From: Mesorhizobium sp. STM 4661
GTDB lineage: Bacteria; Pseudomonadota; Alphaproteobacteria; Rhizobiales; Rhizobiaceae
Assembly: GCF_000359125.1 (NCBI RefSeq)
Contig: NZ_CAAF010000004.1
Span: 1-64,000, forward strand
DNA length: 64,000 bases
Direction: 5' to 3'
Shown piece after piece: positions 27,456-36,071 of the stretch. The position numbers were made by a program, and so were the translations under genes. Position 1 is the stretch's first letter; the number at the start of each line of letters is the position of its first letter. The notes beneath the pieces are model-generated. The model was not told the DNA's origin. It saw only the letters and a list, made by a program, of their open reading frames with translations, and ran no database searches.

Positions 27456-28448
27456 ATGCAGCGGTTCATCAACAATCCCGACGAGGTCGTCGAGGATACG
27501 GTCAAGGGCTTCGTCAAGGCGCATGCCGACATCGTCAGGCTCGCTAGCAATCCCCGCGTCATCGCCGCCCGCCATGCGCCGGTCGGCGGCAAGGTCGGCG
27601 TGATCACCGGCGGCGGCTCCGGCCATGAGCCGGCCTTCATCGGCTACACCGGCCGCAACATGCTGGACGCGGTCGCGGTCGGCGAGCTCTTCTCGTCGCC
27701 GACGGCAAAGAGTTTCCTTGACGCCGCCCGGGAGGCCAATGGCGGCAAGGGTGTCGTCTGCCTCTACGGCAATTATGCCGGCGACAACATGAACGTGAAA
27801 ATGGCCATCAAGCTCGCGGCCAAGGAAGACATCGAGATCGCAACCGTCGTCGCCAATGACGATGTCTGCTCGGCGGGACCGGACGAGCGCGAAAAGCGCC
27901 GGGGCGTCGCCGGCGAGATCTTCATGTGGAAATGCGCCGGCGCCCTGGCCGCGGAAGGCGCCGGCCTCGAAGCCGTGCAGGCGGTGGCGCAAAGGGCGAT
28001 CGACAATTGCCGTTCGATCGGCGTCGGCCTCGGCCCCTGCACGCTGCCAGCGGTCGGGCATCCCAATTTCCTGATCGAGCCGGGCACGATGGAAGTCGGC
28101 ATCGGTCATCACGGCGAACCGGGCGTGCGGGTCGAGCCGCTGAAGCCCGCCGCCGAAATAGCGCGGGACATGGTCAAGATCGTTCTCGATGACCACGGTC
28201 TGGCGGCGGGAACCGAGGTTGCGGTGCTGGTGTCCGGCCTCGGCGCAACGCCGGTCAACGAGCTCTACATCCTTAACGATACGATCGAACAGGAGATCAC
28301 CGGACGCGGCTTGACCATCCACAAGACCTATATCGGCAACTATTTCACCTCGCTGGAAATGGTCGGCGCCACACTCACGGTCATGGCGCTCGACGCCGAG
28401 CTGAAACGGCTGCTGGATGTGGATGTCGATTGTCCGGCAAGGCTTTAG
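27456..28448 (+). CDS. dhaK: dihydroxyacetone-kinase-type subunit DhaK
   Basis: Protein of 330 aa. DhaK features: GVITGGGSGHEPAFIGYTG (about 48-66), LYGNYAGDNMN, RRGVAGEIF, and the substrate-binding His in GIGHHGEPGVR (about His219), which holds the ketose as a hemiaminal. GGAG precedes the ATG at 27456 by 6 nt; an upstream in-frame start would overlap the SDR gene. It acts with DhaL (28460). No PTS partner (DhaM) is visible, so the pair may use ATP as in ATP-dependent erythrulose or Dha kinases. Substrate: dihydroxyacetone, erythrulose or similar. Confidence 0.85.
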   Translation: MQRFINNPDEVVEDTVKGFVKAHADIVRLASNPRVIAARHAPVGGKVGVITGGGSGHEPAFIGYTGRNMLDAVAVGELFSSPTAKSFLDAAREANGGKGVVCLYGNYAGDNMNVKMAIKLAAKEDIEIATVVANDDVCSAGPDEREKRRGVAGEIFMWKCAGALAAEGAGLEAVQAVAQRAIDNCRSIGVGLGPCTLPAVGHPNFLIEPGTMEVGIGHHGEPGVRVEPLKPAAEIARDMVKIVLDDHGLAAGTEVAVLVSGLGATPVNELYILNDTIEQEITGRGLTIHKTYIGNYFTSLEMVGATLTVMALDAELKRLLDVDVDCPARL

Positions 28449-28459
28449 GAAACAGGCGA

Positions 28460-29122
28460 ATGCAGCAGTTTGAAAACGCTTCCGCTGGCGACATCGTCCT
28501 TTCGCTCGCCGACCGGATCATCGAAAATCGTGCGTATCTCAGCGAGATCGACGGCAAGATCGGCGACGGCGACCACGGCGTCAACATGGCCAAGGGTTTT
28601 GGCATGGCGGCGGACAGGATCCGGGGCAACGACATGTCGCTGGCCACGGCCTTCGACACGCTGGGCACGGTGCTGATGACCGAGATCGGCGGCTCGATGG
28701 GGCCGCTCTATGGCGTCATGTTCACGCAATTCGCCGAAACGATCGAGAAATCCTCGTCCATCGACGCCCGAACATTCAGCGCCATGCTCAGCAACGGTCT
28801 CGACGGCATCCAGTCGATCGGCTCGGCCAAGGTCGGCGACAAGACGCTGCTCGACACGCTCGTCCCGGCCATTCAGGCCTTCGACGCCGCCAATGCCAGC
28901 GGCAAGCCGTTCCCGGAAGCCCTGGATGCGCTGGTCGTCGCGGCTGAAAAGGGTCGCGACAGCACCAGGGATCTTGTGGCGAAAATTGGCCGGGCCAGCC
29001 GTCTCGGCGAACGCTCGGTCGGTGTCCTCGACGCTGGCGCCACATCCTGTGCGCTGATCCTGAAAGCCCTGGCGCTTGGCGCCAAGCAGAAACTGCTGAT
29101 ATCGGCGACCGCGGGTCGTTGA
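28460..29122 (+). CDS. dhaL: dihydroxyacetone-kinase-type subunit DhaL
   Basis: Protein of 220 aa. The nucleotide/Mg-binding Asp cluster is in EIDGKIGDGDHGVNMAKG, followed by GGSMGPLYG, GDKTLLDTLVPA and LGERSVGVLDAGA, all typical of DhaL. An upstream in-frame start at 28430 would overlap dhaK; the ATG at 28460 with AGGA before it is more likely. It supplies the nucleotide site for DhaK. A second DhaL at 31522 serves the fusion protein, so the operon holds two kinase pairs. Confidence 0.85.
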   Translation: MQQFENASAGDIVLSLADRIIENRAYLSEIDGKIGDGDHGVNMAKGFGMAADRIRGNDMSLATAFDTLGTVLMTEIGGSMGPLYGVMFTQFAETIEKSSSIDARTFSAMLSNGLDGIQSIGSAKVGDKTLLDTLVPAIQAFDAANASGKPFPEALDALVVAAEKGRDSTRDLVAKIGRASRLGERSVGVLDAGATSCALILKALALGAKQKLLISATAGR

Positions 29123-29217
29123 ATTGTGAAGTATGCTCCTCCCGAGCAAAGGCTCCCGGCTGACCTTCCAGCCGGGAGCGAGTTAGATGTGCGCTTTCAG
29201 GAGGTTGTCCATTCGGA

Positions 29218-29284
29218 CCGAACCGAAGGTCAGCGAAGCAAAAAGTGGAAACCGGTTTTCGGAAAAGATCATGCTCAAACAATA
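29218..29284. repeat. intergenic palindromic repeat, family C
   Basis: Contains CGAACCGAAGGTCAGCG, AAAAGTGGAAACCGG and TTTTCGGAAAAGATCATGC. The same blocks occur at 37271-37322 and, inverted, at 55313-55388. It sits between dhaL and the SorC-DhaK fusion gene and could separate two transcripts. Confidence 0.7.
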
Positions 29285-29367
29285 AGATGGAATCCGACCA
29301 AGATTGAGAGTTCTTCCATTTGCGCTCATCTTGGCGATCGATCTTGGATTCGGGGAAACCGGGCAGC

Positions 29368-31458
29368 ATGACCGTCAAGACATTATCGGCGCGGAAGAAT
29401 GGAACAGCGCGGGCCGAGGCCGGCACCGAACCCATTCCGCTGCGCTACGGCGACGACCCGTATGTCTGGGCCTGCTGGCTCTACTACGAAGATCACATGA
29501 CGCAAGGCGATATCGCCGAGATCATGGGTATTTCGCGGGCGACGGTGAACAGCTATCTGGCCGATGCCCGCGCCCGCGGCATCGTCAACATCTCGCTCGA
29601 GCCGTCACGGCTGAGCTCGCTGTCGATCGCGCAGGAGCTCAAACGGCATTTCGGCCTGCATGACTGTCTCGTCGTGCCGAGCGACGACAATACGCGGCCG
29701 CTGATCGATCGCCTTGGCGGAGCGGCGGCGCAGGCGCTTGCCAAGCTTCTTAAATCCGGCGACACGCTCGCCGTCGCCTGGGGGCGAACTGTGCTGGCGA
29801 TCGCGGAGCAGGCCTCGGTGCCTGGCCTGCAGGACGTCACCGTCGTGCAGGTCACCGGCGGAACCGCCGCCAACTTTGCCTATACGCCGGAGCTCTGCGC
29901 TTCGGCCATCGCCGGCGCGATCAAGGCAAGGCTGGTCAACATCACGGCGCCGGCGGTCGTTTCCACGGCCGAGATTCGCGACATGCTGCTTCGCGAGCCG
30001 CTGATCGAAAGCCAGTTCGACGCGCTTGCCAAAGCCAACAAGGCGCTGTTCGGCATCTCGTCCTTGCGCCCGAATTCGACGATCCACACCAGCGGCTTCT
30101 TTGAATCGGTTTCGCTGCAGCAGTATCTCGCCCGGAATGCGGTGGGCGTCGTCGCCGGCCGCTTTATCGACGGGCAGGGCAATCCGGTGGCCGGCCCGCT
30201 CGACGACCGGACCATCGGCATCTCGCTCGATATGCTGAAGACCATCAAATTGCGCATCGCCGTCGCCGGCGGTTTCGACAAGGTGCCGGCAATCCTTGCC
30301 GCGCTGCGCGGCGGCTATGTCAATGTGCTCATCACCGATGCAGCAACCGGTCGCGGCATCCTCAATGCCGACGGCGTGACCGAGCTTGACCAGAAGCTCT
30401 CGCAACGCCCGAAGATCGACCACCGCGCAACCCTGCCCAGCAACTTCCGCACCCATATCAAGAAGTTCCTCAATGATCCCGACGACGTTGTCGAGGAAAT
30501 GCTCGATGGCGTGGTCAAGGCCCATGCCGCCTATCTCAGGCCGATCAAGGGTTCGCATCGCGCCCTCGTCGCCCGCACCGGGCCGAGGCCAGGCAAGGTC
30601 GGGCTTGTGGTCGGCGGCGGCACCGGGCACGAGCCGTGCTTTCTCGGCTATGTCGGCAAAGGGCTTGCCGACGCCGTTGCCGTCGGCAACATCTTTTCGT
30701 CACCGCCTCCCGGCACGATCTTTCAGTGCGCCAATGCCGCATCGGGCGGGCAAGGCGTGCTCTTCGTCTACGGCAATTATGCCGGCGACGTGATGAATTT
30801 CGACATGGCTGCCGAAATGGCGGCGGAACACAATATCGAGGTTCGCACGGTGGTGACGACGGACGATATCGCCTCGTCTCCGCTCGAGGACAAGGAAGGC
30901 CGGCGCGGCGTTGCCGGCAACTTCTTCATGTTCAAGATCGCCGGGGCGGCCTGCGACCGCGGATCGTCGCTCGACGCCTGCGAGGCCGCGACCCGCAAGG
31001 CCAATGCACGAACATTCACCATGGGCGTCGCGCTGGAGCCTTGCTCCATGCCGCAGACCCGCCGCCAAAATTTCGAGATCGGCCCCGACGATATCGAGAT
31101 CGGCATGGGCATCCACGGAGAACGCGGCGTCATCCGCGACAAGATGATGACTGCCGACGAGATCACCGACCGGGTGATGGACCGTATCTTCTCGGAGATG
31201 AAGGCGGCGCCGGGAGATCGCGTTGCGGTGCTGGTCAATTCATTCGGCGCGACGCCTCTGATGGAACTGTACATTCTGTTCAGGCGTGTCGAGCAGCGGC
31301 TGAGCGCCAAGGACATCAAGATAGAGGCGAACTGGGTGGGGCATTACTGCACCTCGCTCGACATGGTCGGTGCATCCATATCGGTCTTGCATCTCGACAA
31401 CGAGCTGACGGAACTGTTGCATCATCCCTGCGATACGGCCGTGCTGCGGATCGGCTGA
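29368..31458 (+). CDS. SorC-family regulator fused to a DhaK kinase subunit
   Basis: Protein of 696 aa in one uninterrupted frame. Residues 30-75 hold a DNA-binding HTH (MTQGDIAEIMGISRATVNSY). Residues 83-350 are a SorC/DeoR-type sugar-binding domain (LAVAWGRTVLAIAE, VTGGTAANFAYTPELCASAI, IAVAGGFDKVPAILAAL). Residues 360-696 are a full DhaK domain (VGLVVGGGTGHEPCFLGYVG, YGNYAGDVMNFDM, RRGVAGNFFM) that keeps the substrate His (His583 in GMGIHGERGV). So both DNA-binding and kinase-subunit halves look intact. It is followed by its own dhaL. The start at 29368 lacks a strong ribosome site; an upstream TTG is possible. It probably regulates this operon by sensing ketose or its phosphate. Confidence 0.88.
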   Translation: MTVKTLSARKNGTARAEAGTEPIPLRYGDDPYVWACWLYYEDHMTQGDIAEIMGISRATVNSYLADARARGIVNISLEPSRLSSLSIAQELKRHFGLHDCLVVPSDDNTRPLIDRLGGAAAQALAKLLKSGDTLAVAWGRTVLAIAEQASVPGLQDVTVVQVTGGTAANFAYTPELCASAIAGAIKARLVNITAPAVVSTAEIRDMLLREPLIESQFDALAKANKALFGISSLRPNSTIHTSGFFESVSLQQYLARNAVGVVAGRFIDGQGNPVAGPLDDRTIGISLDMLKTIKLRIAVAGGFDKVPAILAALRGGYVNVLITDAATGRGILNADGVTELDQKLSQRPKIDHRATLPSNFRTHIKKFLNDPDDVVEEMLDGVVKAHAAYLRPIKGSHRALVARTGPRPGKVGLVVGGGTGHEPCFLGYVGKGLADAVAVGNIFSSPPPGTIFQCANAASGGQGVLFVYGNYAGDVMNFDMAAEMAAEHNIEVRTVVTTDDIASSPLEDKEGRRGVAGNFFMFKIAGAACDRGSSLDACEAATRKANARTFTMGVALEPCSMPQTRRQNFEIGPDDIEIGMGIHGERGVIRDKMMTADEITDRVMDRIFSEMKAAPGDRVAVLVNSFGATPLMELYILFRRVEQRLSAKDIKIEANWVGHYCTSLDMVGASISVLHLDNELTELLHHPCDTAVLRIG

Positions 31459-31521
31459 GGATAAAGGACGGACGTCCCGTGAACGACGGGGCTGCATCCT
31501 GCTTGAACTGGGAGGAACACC

Positions 31522-32190
31522 ATGTCGGACAATGCGGCGCGACGCCTGAGCAGGATGTTCTATCGCATATCCATTGCGATCGAGGCGGGAAAGGACCACC
31601 TCTCGGACCTGGACGGCGCCATCGGCGACGCCGACCACGGCATCACCATGTCGCTCGGCTTCATGGCGGTGAATGCCGAGCTTGCCAAACTCAACCTCGA
31701 CGACACGCTGCCGTCGGAGGTTTTCGCGGTTGCCGCGTCAGCCTTTCTCGATGCCGTCGGCGCATCCACGGGGCCGCTCTATGCGACCGCGTTCCGCAGG
31801 GCGGCGCAGGCCCTCAAAAAGGATGAATGCCTTTCACCCGCCGACCAGGCGGCGATCGTCGAGGCGATGACGACCGGCATCAAGGAGCGCGGCAAGGGCC
31901 AGCGCGGCGACAAGACGATGCTCGATGCCTGGGTCCCTGCAACGGAAGCGGCTGTCAACGCGCGTGCCCGCGCTGCCGGAGGCCCGGAAATGTGGAACGC
32001 CATATTGGAGGCCGCCGAAGCCGGCGCGAATTCGACACGATCGATGGTCGCTGCCCGCGGCAGGGCGGCGAGGCTGGGAGAACGATCGCTTGGCCACATG
32101 GATCCGGGCGCGGCCTCGGCCGTCATCATCCTGCGGGCGATGAAGGACACATTTGACGAGGGCGAACGGGAAAAGCCAGGCCCACACTGA
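31522..32190 (+). CDS. second DhaL-type kinase subunit
   Basis: Protein of 222 aa. DhaL motifs: LDGAIGDADHGITMSLGF (Asp cluster, with DADHG where most have DGDHG), GASTGPLYATAF, GDKTMLDAWVPA and LGERSLGHMDPGA. GGGAGGA lies upstream of the ATG. It would provide the nucleotide site for the SorC-DhaK fusion upstream, 63 nt away. It is clearly diverged from the DhaL at 28460, so the two pairs were not duplicated recently. A family A repeat follows directly. Confidence 0.82.
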   Translation: MSDNAARRLSRMFYRISIAIEAGKDHLSDLDGAIGDADHGITMSLGFMAVNAELAKLNLDDTLPSEVFAVAASAFLDAVGASTGPLYATAFRRAAQALKKDECLSPADQAAIVEAMTTGIKERGKGQRGDKTMLDAWVPATEAAVNARARAAGGPEMWNAILEAAEAGANSTRSMVAARGRAARLGERSLGHMDPGAASAVIILRAMKDTFDEGEREKPGPH

Positions 32191-32195
32191 GGACA

Positions 32196-32285
32196 GCTCT
32201 ATCTCCTTGTTTTTGCGCAATTCCCTAGGGAAAGCGCTACGCGCTTTTCCCGGGAAAACCGTTTCACACTTTTCCTGGAATTGCT
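32196..32285. repeat. palindromic repeat, family A (short copy)
   Basis: From 32213 on it matches the right part of the element at 5172-5242 with one mismatch: GCGCAATTCCC at the left, the GGGAAAGCGC/GCGCTTTTCCC inner stem and GGAATTGCT at the right. The left hairpin of the long copy is missing. Confidence 0.8.
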
Positions 32286-32302
32286 TCGCTCCGATCGCCC
32301 GT

Positions 32303-33049
32303 TCAAACGCCGTAGCGTTCGGTGCGGATGATGCCTGCCGGAACGCCGGCGTCGATCAGCGCCTGGGCGGCGCTCGACACGAAGGCATTCGAACCGCAGA
32401 CGAAGGCCAGGCTTGGCGGCTCGGGCAGCCGCATCATCGATTGCACCATCATCTGGGCATCGATCCGCCGCGAATAATCCCGCGGACGCCGGGCCGGCTC
32501 GCGCGTCAGCGTCAACACCAGATCGAAGCCGTCCTGGCGGTCGTCGAGGCCGATCAGTTCGTCGCGAAAGATGACCTCGTCCCAGATCCGCGCGGAAAAC
32601 ACCAGCGCCGCGGGCACCAATGATTTGCGCGCGGCGCGATGGCGGATCATCGCCATCAGCGGCACCACGCCGGAGCCGCCGCCGACCAGAAGGATTGGCC
32701 CGCCGTCGCCGTCGGACCAGACGAAATGGCCGCCTAGCGGACCGCGCAGTTCAACCTCGTCGCCGACCGCCGCCACCTCGTGAAAGAATGGCGAGACCTC
32801 GCCGTCGTCGAGTTTTTCGATCGCCAGCTCGATCGTCTCGCCCGCTTCCGGCGCCGAGGCGATGGAGTAGGAGCGGCGCGCCTGGTAGCCGTCCGGCGCC
32901 GTCAGCCTGACGTCGACATGCTGCCCGGCGCGATAAGCGAAGGGCCGCGACGGCTGCAGGAAAAAGCTGGTGACGCGCGGCGTGCGCTTTTCGATGCGGG
33001 TGATGGTGACGGTCTGCCAGGGCGACTGCGTCGCCGCTGGCTCACTCAT
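32303..33049 (-). CDS. ferredoxin-reductase-like flavoprotein
   Basis: Protein of 248 aa of the FNR superfamily. The FAD-binding motif is RRSYSIASAPE, the NAD(P)H site begins LLVGGGSGVVPLMAM and the C-terminus has CGSNAFVSSAAQAL. There is no 2Fe-2S domain. Its ATG overlaps the stop of the molybdenum protein by 4 nt (ATGA), so the two are made together; it is likely the electron partner of that oxidoreductase. The longer frame continuing upstream to 33523 is a shadow inside the neighbour gene. Confidence 0.82.
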   Translation of the reverse strand: MSEPAATQSPWQTVTITRIEKRTPRVTSFFLQPSRPFAYRAGQHVDVRLTAPDGYQARRSYSIASAPEAGETIELAIEKLDDGEVSPFFHEVAAVGDEVELRGPLGGHFVWSDGDGGPILLVGGGSGVVPLMAMIRHRAARKSLVPAALVFSARIWDEVIFRDELIGLDDRQDGFDLVLTLTREPARRPRDYSRRIDAQMMVQSMMRLPEPPSLAFVCGSNAFVSSAAQALIDAGVPAGIIRTERYGV

Positions 33050-33657
33050 GGGTCGCCCGTATAGCGCTGCTCGCGCCACGGGTCGCCATAGATGTGGTAG
33101 CCACGCAATTCCCAGAACCCGGGCTCGTCGCGTTCGGTGAACTGCAGCCCGTTCAGCCATTTGGCCGATTTCCAGAAATAGAGATGCGGCACGAGCAGCC
33201 GCGCCGGGCCGCCATGGTCCGCCGTGATCGGCTTGCCATCGTAAAGCAGCGCCACCATCGCCTTGCCGGCGGTGAGGTCCTTTGTCGGCACATTGGTTGT
33301 ATAGCCGTCGAAGGACAGCGCCAGCGTGAAGGCGGTCGGCGGCTCGATGCCGGCATCGGCCAGAATGTCGTCGACCAGCACGCCCTGCCAGGCCGTGTCG
33401 AATTTGGTCCATGCGGTAACGCAATGGATGTCGCGGGTCATCCTGGTCATGGGCAAGGCATTGAACTCGGTCCAATTCCACTTCTTGATCGGCCGCGGTC
33501 CGTGTTTCAGCGTGAACGACCACTCCTCGGTGCGCACGCGCGGCGTCGGCCCGGCCGACAGAACCGGGAAGCCTTGTTCGAGATACTGCCCGGGCGGAAT
33601 GCGCGCGTCGGTATCCGTCGGGGGCTTTCGCCCGGAAGAGAAGCCGCGAGTGACCAT
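33046..33657 (-). CDS. sulfite-oxidase-like molybdopterin oxidoreductase
   Basis: Protein of 203 aa with the oxidoreductase molybdopterin-binding domain. The Mo-ligand Cys is in DIHCVTAWTKFD, followed by WQGVLVDDIL and DHGGPARLLVPHLYFWKSAKW, typical of the short YedY/MsrP-like group. No Tat or Sec signal is seen from this start (ATG 33655-33657), so it appears cytoplasmic, unlike MsrP. The in-frame extension to 33831 looks non-coding. Coupled with the flavoprotein downstream, it forms a two-gene redox unit; the substrate is unknown. Confidence 0.82.
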   Translation of the reverse strand: MVTRGFSSGRKPPTDTDARIPPGQYLEQGFPVLSAGPTPRVRTEEWSFTLKHGPRPIKKWNWTEFNALPMTRMTRDIHCVTAWTKFDTAWQGVLVDDILADAGIEPPTAFTLALSFDGYTTNVPTKDLTAGKAMVALLYDGKPITADHGGPARLLVPHLYFWKSAKWLNGLQFTERDEPGFWELRGYHIYGDPWREQRYTGDP

Positions 33658-33827
33658 CGGGACAATCCGTTTGAATCGGGCCGTATGCCAGCCTTCAACA
33701 GTCTTCTCGAAGATGCTCTGGCGGGCAACCGAAATCTTGGCGGACTTCCGGCCTGAACACTCGTCTAGTTTGCCTGCCTGGCACCTTGCCGGCACCCTAT
33801 TGCCAGCGACGAAGGATGTCGCCGGGT

Positions 33828-34547
33828 TCAAATGCCATCGGTTCGACTGAGATAGGCCAATGCGATCTCGCGCATCCGCTTGCCGTCGAAGCTCGGCCCA
33901 TGGCCGCCATGGCCGATGCGGACAGGCAGATCCAGCAGGCGCAGCATCGTCCGGCGGTAGGCGGCGCGGTCGGAATCCGGCAGGTCGTCGATCAGCATGG
34001 CGTCGTAGATGGCATCGCCAGCAAAGAACAGGCCATCGCTCTCATCGAACAGGGCAATTGAATCGGGAGAATGGCCGGGCAGATGCAGCACGCGGAATTG
34101 CCGGTCGCCGAGATCGACGACATCGCCCTCGTCGAGGGTGCGCGTCAGCGGCGCCGGCGGAATCCGGTAGTCGGCCGCCTTCCAGCCCGGCTGCGGCAGT
34201 TTCGAGACGGCGCCTTCGAGCGTGTGAAACATGTAGGCATAGGTGACTTCCGGATCCATGGTTTCGAACGTCGTGGCACTCATGCTCGGTCCTGCCCGCA
34301 ACGGGAATTCGTGCAGCGAGCCGACATGGTCGAGGTGGATATGGGTGGCGACGACGAGCAGCGGCTTGCCGGCAGGCGTTTCGATCCGCGGCGCCAGCGG
34401 GCAAATCCCCATGCCGGTGTCGACGAGCAGATCGGCGTCGCGCCCGCTGAAATGCCAGATATTGGCGCGCACGAAATCATGCACGAACGGCTCGGTGAGC
34501 ATCGTCGTGCGGGCGTCGACTTCCGTCTTGCTGAACCAGTCAAGCAT
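33828..34547 (-). CDS. MBL-fold metallo-hydrolase
   Basis: Protein of 239 aa. The metal motif HIHLDH is in VVATHIHLDHVGSLHEF, and later ligands are in LHLPGHSPDSIALFD, LFFAGDAIYD and GHGGHGPSF. A glyoxalase-II/quorum-lactonase-like fold; no signal peptide. The ATG at 34547 is used; a GTG immediately upstream is possible. The phosphofructokinase gene lies 34 nt upstream on the same strand, so they may be co-transcribed. Substrate unknown. Confidence 0.78.
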   Translation of the reverse strand: MLDWFSKTEVDARTTMLTEPFVHDFVRANIWHFSGRDADLLVDTGMGICPLAPRIETPAGKPLLVVATHIHLDHVGSLHEFPLRAGPSMSATTFETMDPEVTYAYMFHTLEGAVSKLPQPGWKAADYRIPPAPLTRTLDEGDVVDLGDRQFRVLHLPGHSPDSIALFDESDGLFFAGDAIYDAMLIDDLPDSDRAAYRRTMLRLLDLPVRIGHGGHGPSFDGKRMREIALAYLSRTDGI

Positions 34548-34580
34548 CACGAGAGATCCGGCATCAGAAAAACGCCGGCA

Positions 34581-35747
34581 TCAGACGAACGGCTTTCCGA
34601 CTTTGTACTTCTGGGGCACCAGCCGTCTGAGATAGGCCATGCCCGCATCCGAAAGCTGGTTGTCATCAGGTTTCATGAAATCGTCCGGCATGTGGCGCGT
34701 CTTGCCGGCGACATTCTGCAGCGGCACTTTCTTCAGCACGGTCTTCTTGCCGTCATATTGCAGCGCCACCGAGCCGCCGCCCTCTTCCGCCACCTTGACG
34801 GCGAAAGCGCCGGCGTCGAAGGCTTCCTGCGCGTCCACGGCGCTGATGGCGCCGACATAACCGCGCGGCATGTAGCCGAGCGCGTCGACACGCGCCCGCT
34901 TGCCCGGCAGGCCTTCGGCCAGCGCGCGCTCCAGCGCTGCCGGCAGGTCGCTGCCCGAAAGCTTGACGTTGCCATGCGCGTCGCGTTCCAGTTTCTCCGG
35001 CGGCACCAGGCTTTCGACCAGTGCCTTGCCGTCGGCGGTGCTGACGCCTTCGGAGACGGCGACGATGCAGCGCTTGTGGCGGTCGAGCGTGGTGCGCACA
35101 TCGTCGATGAAGGCGGCGGCCGAGAACGGACGCTCGGGCACATAGACGAGATGCGGGCCGCTGTCGGGATCAAGCTGCCAGGCGGCTGCGGCCGCGGTGA
35201 GGAAGCCGGCATGCCGGCCCATGACGATGCCGACATAGATGCCGGGCAGCGCGCGAAAATCGAGATCGACGGAGAGAAAGGCGCCGGCGACGAACTCGGC
35301 CGCGGAGATGAAGCCCGGCGTGTGGTCGTTCTCCTCGAGATCGTTGTCGATGGTTTTCGGTGCATGGACAAAAGCCATCTTGCCGCCGGCGGCATCGGTC
35401 AGGATCTGCTGCGTGCCCGACGTGTCGTTGCCGCCGATATAGATGAAGGCGTCGGCGCCGGCCTTCTTCAGACCAATGAGGATGATCTCGCAATAGGCGG
35501 CATCCGGCTTGTCGCGCGTCGAGCCAAGGGCGGCGCTCGGCGTCGCCGCGATCAGCCGCAACCGGTCTTCGGAAATGGCCGAAAGATCGGCATAGTTGCC
35601 GTCACGAATGCCGCGCACGCCGTGGATGGAGCCCAGGACCTTGGCGCCGGGATGCCGCTTGCGGATCTCGAGCGCGGCGCCAACCATGGTCTGGTTGATG
35701 ACGGCGGTGGGGCCGCCGCCCTGCGCGATCACAAACGTTCCGGACAT
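34581..35747 (-). CDS. 6-phosphofructokinase, PPi-dependent type
   Basis: Protein of 388 aa. PFK motifs: IAQGGGPTAVINQTM at the start, IGGNDTSGT (about 104-112) and PKTIDNDLEENDHTPGF (about 130-146), then GIVMGRHAGF. Two features point to pyrophosphate rather than ATP: the Asp after GGN (Asp108) and Lys131 in PKTIDND. It would interconvert fructose 6-phosphate and fructose 1,6-bisphosphate in the cytoplasm, reversibly. Rhizobia mostly use the Entner-Doudoroff route, so a reversible PPi enzyme fits gluconeogenic use (inference). Confidence 0.82.
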   Translation of the reverse strand: MSGTFVIAQGGGPTAVINQTMVGAALEIRKRHPGAKVLGSIHGVRGIRDGNYADLSAISEDRLRLIAATPSAALGSTRDKPDAAYCEIILIGLKKAGADAFIYIGGNDTSGTQQILTDAAGGKMAFVHAPKTIDNDLEENDHTPGFISAAEFVAGAFLSVDLDFRALPGIYVGIVMGRHAGFLTAAAAAWQLDPDSGPHLVYVPERPFSAAAFIDDVRTTLDRHKRCIVAVSEGVSTADGKALVESLVPPEKLERDAHGNVKLSGSDLPAALERALAEGLPGKRARVDALGYMPRGYVGAISAVDAQEAFDAGAFAVKVAEEGGGSVALQYDGKKTVLKKVPLQNVAGKTRHMPDDFMKPDDNQLSDAGMAYLRRLVPQKYKVGKPFV

Positions 35748-35995
35748 CCTTCATTTCTCCCAAGCAGTGGTCTCGCAGGCACATTCGCCTGTCTTGCGGG
35801 ATCACGCAACGGGAGAGTCTGGTGTCAAACCCAATCATTCCAAACGACCGAGTTGTCCCCAAGCAGAAGCTCGTTCACGCTCGGCCGAATTCACGCCCAT
35901 GACCCGAAGCGCACGTTCTGCTGCAATGTGTAGCCCTGCCTCATGGAACAGGAAAAGGTTGATCCTCACAGGTCGCGGCCCTGCGACGGCTGGAT

Positions 35996-36071
35996 GATTG
36001 ATATATGATTATAAAGAACTATAAGGCAATATAGGAGATATGGGCTATAATCGCCTATAAAGAGGTATACC
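35996..36071 (+). promoter_or_regulatory. AT-rich promoter with repeated TATAA units
   Basis: A sharp A+T-rich island directly before the ATPase gene. A perfect -10 TATAAT is at 36046-36051. TATAA-containing units occur at about 36008, 36019, 36044 and 36054, and TATAGG/CCTATA form an inverted repeat. This looks like a promoter overlapped by operators. The rest of the 324-bp gap from 35748 holds the phosphofructokinase upstream region and nothing else recognised. Confidence 0.5.
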
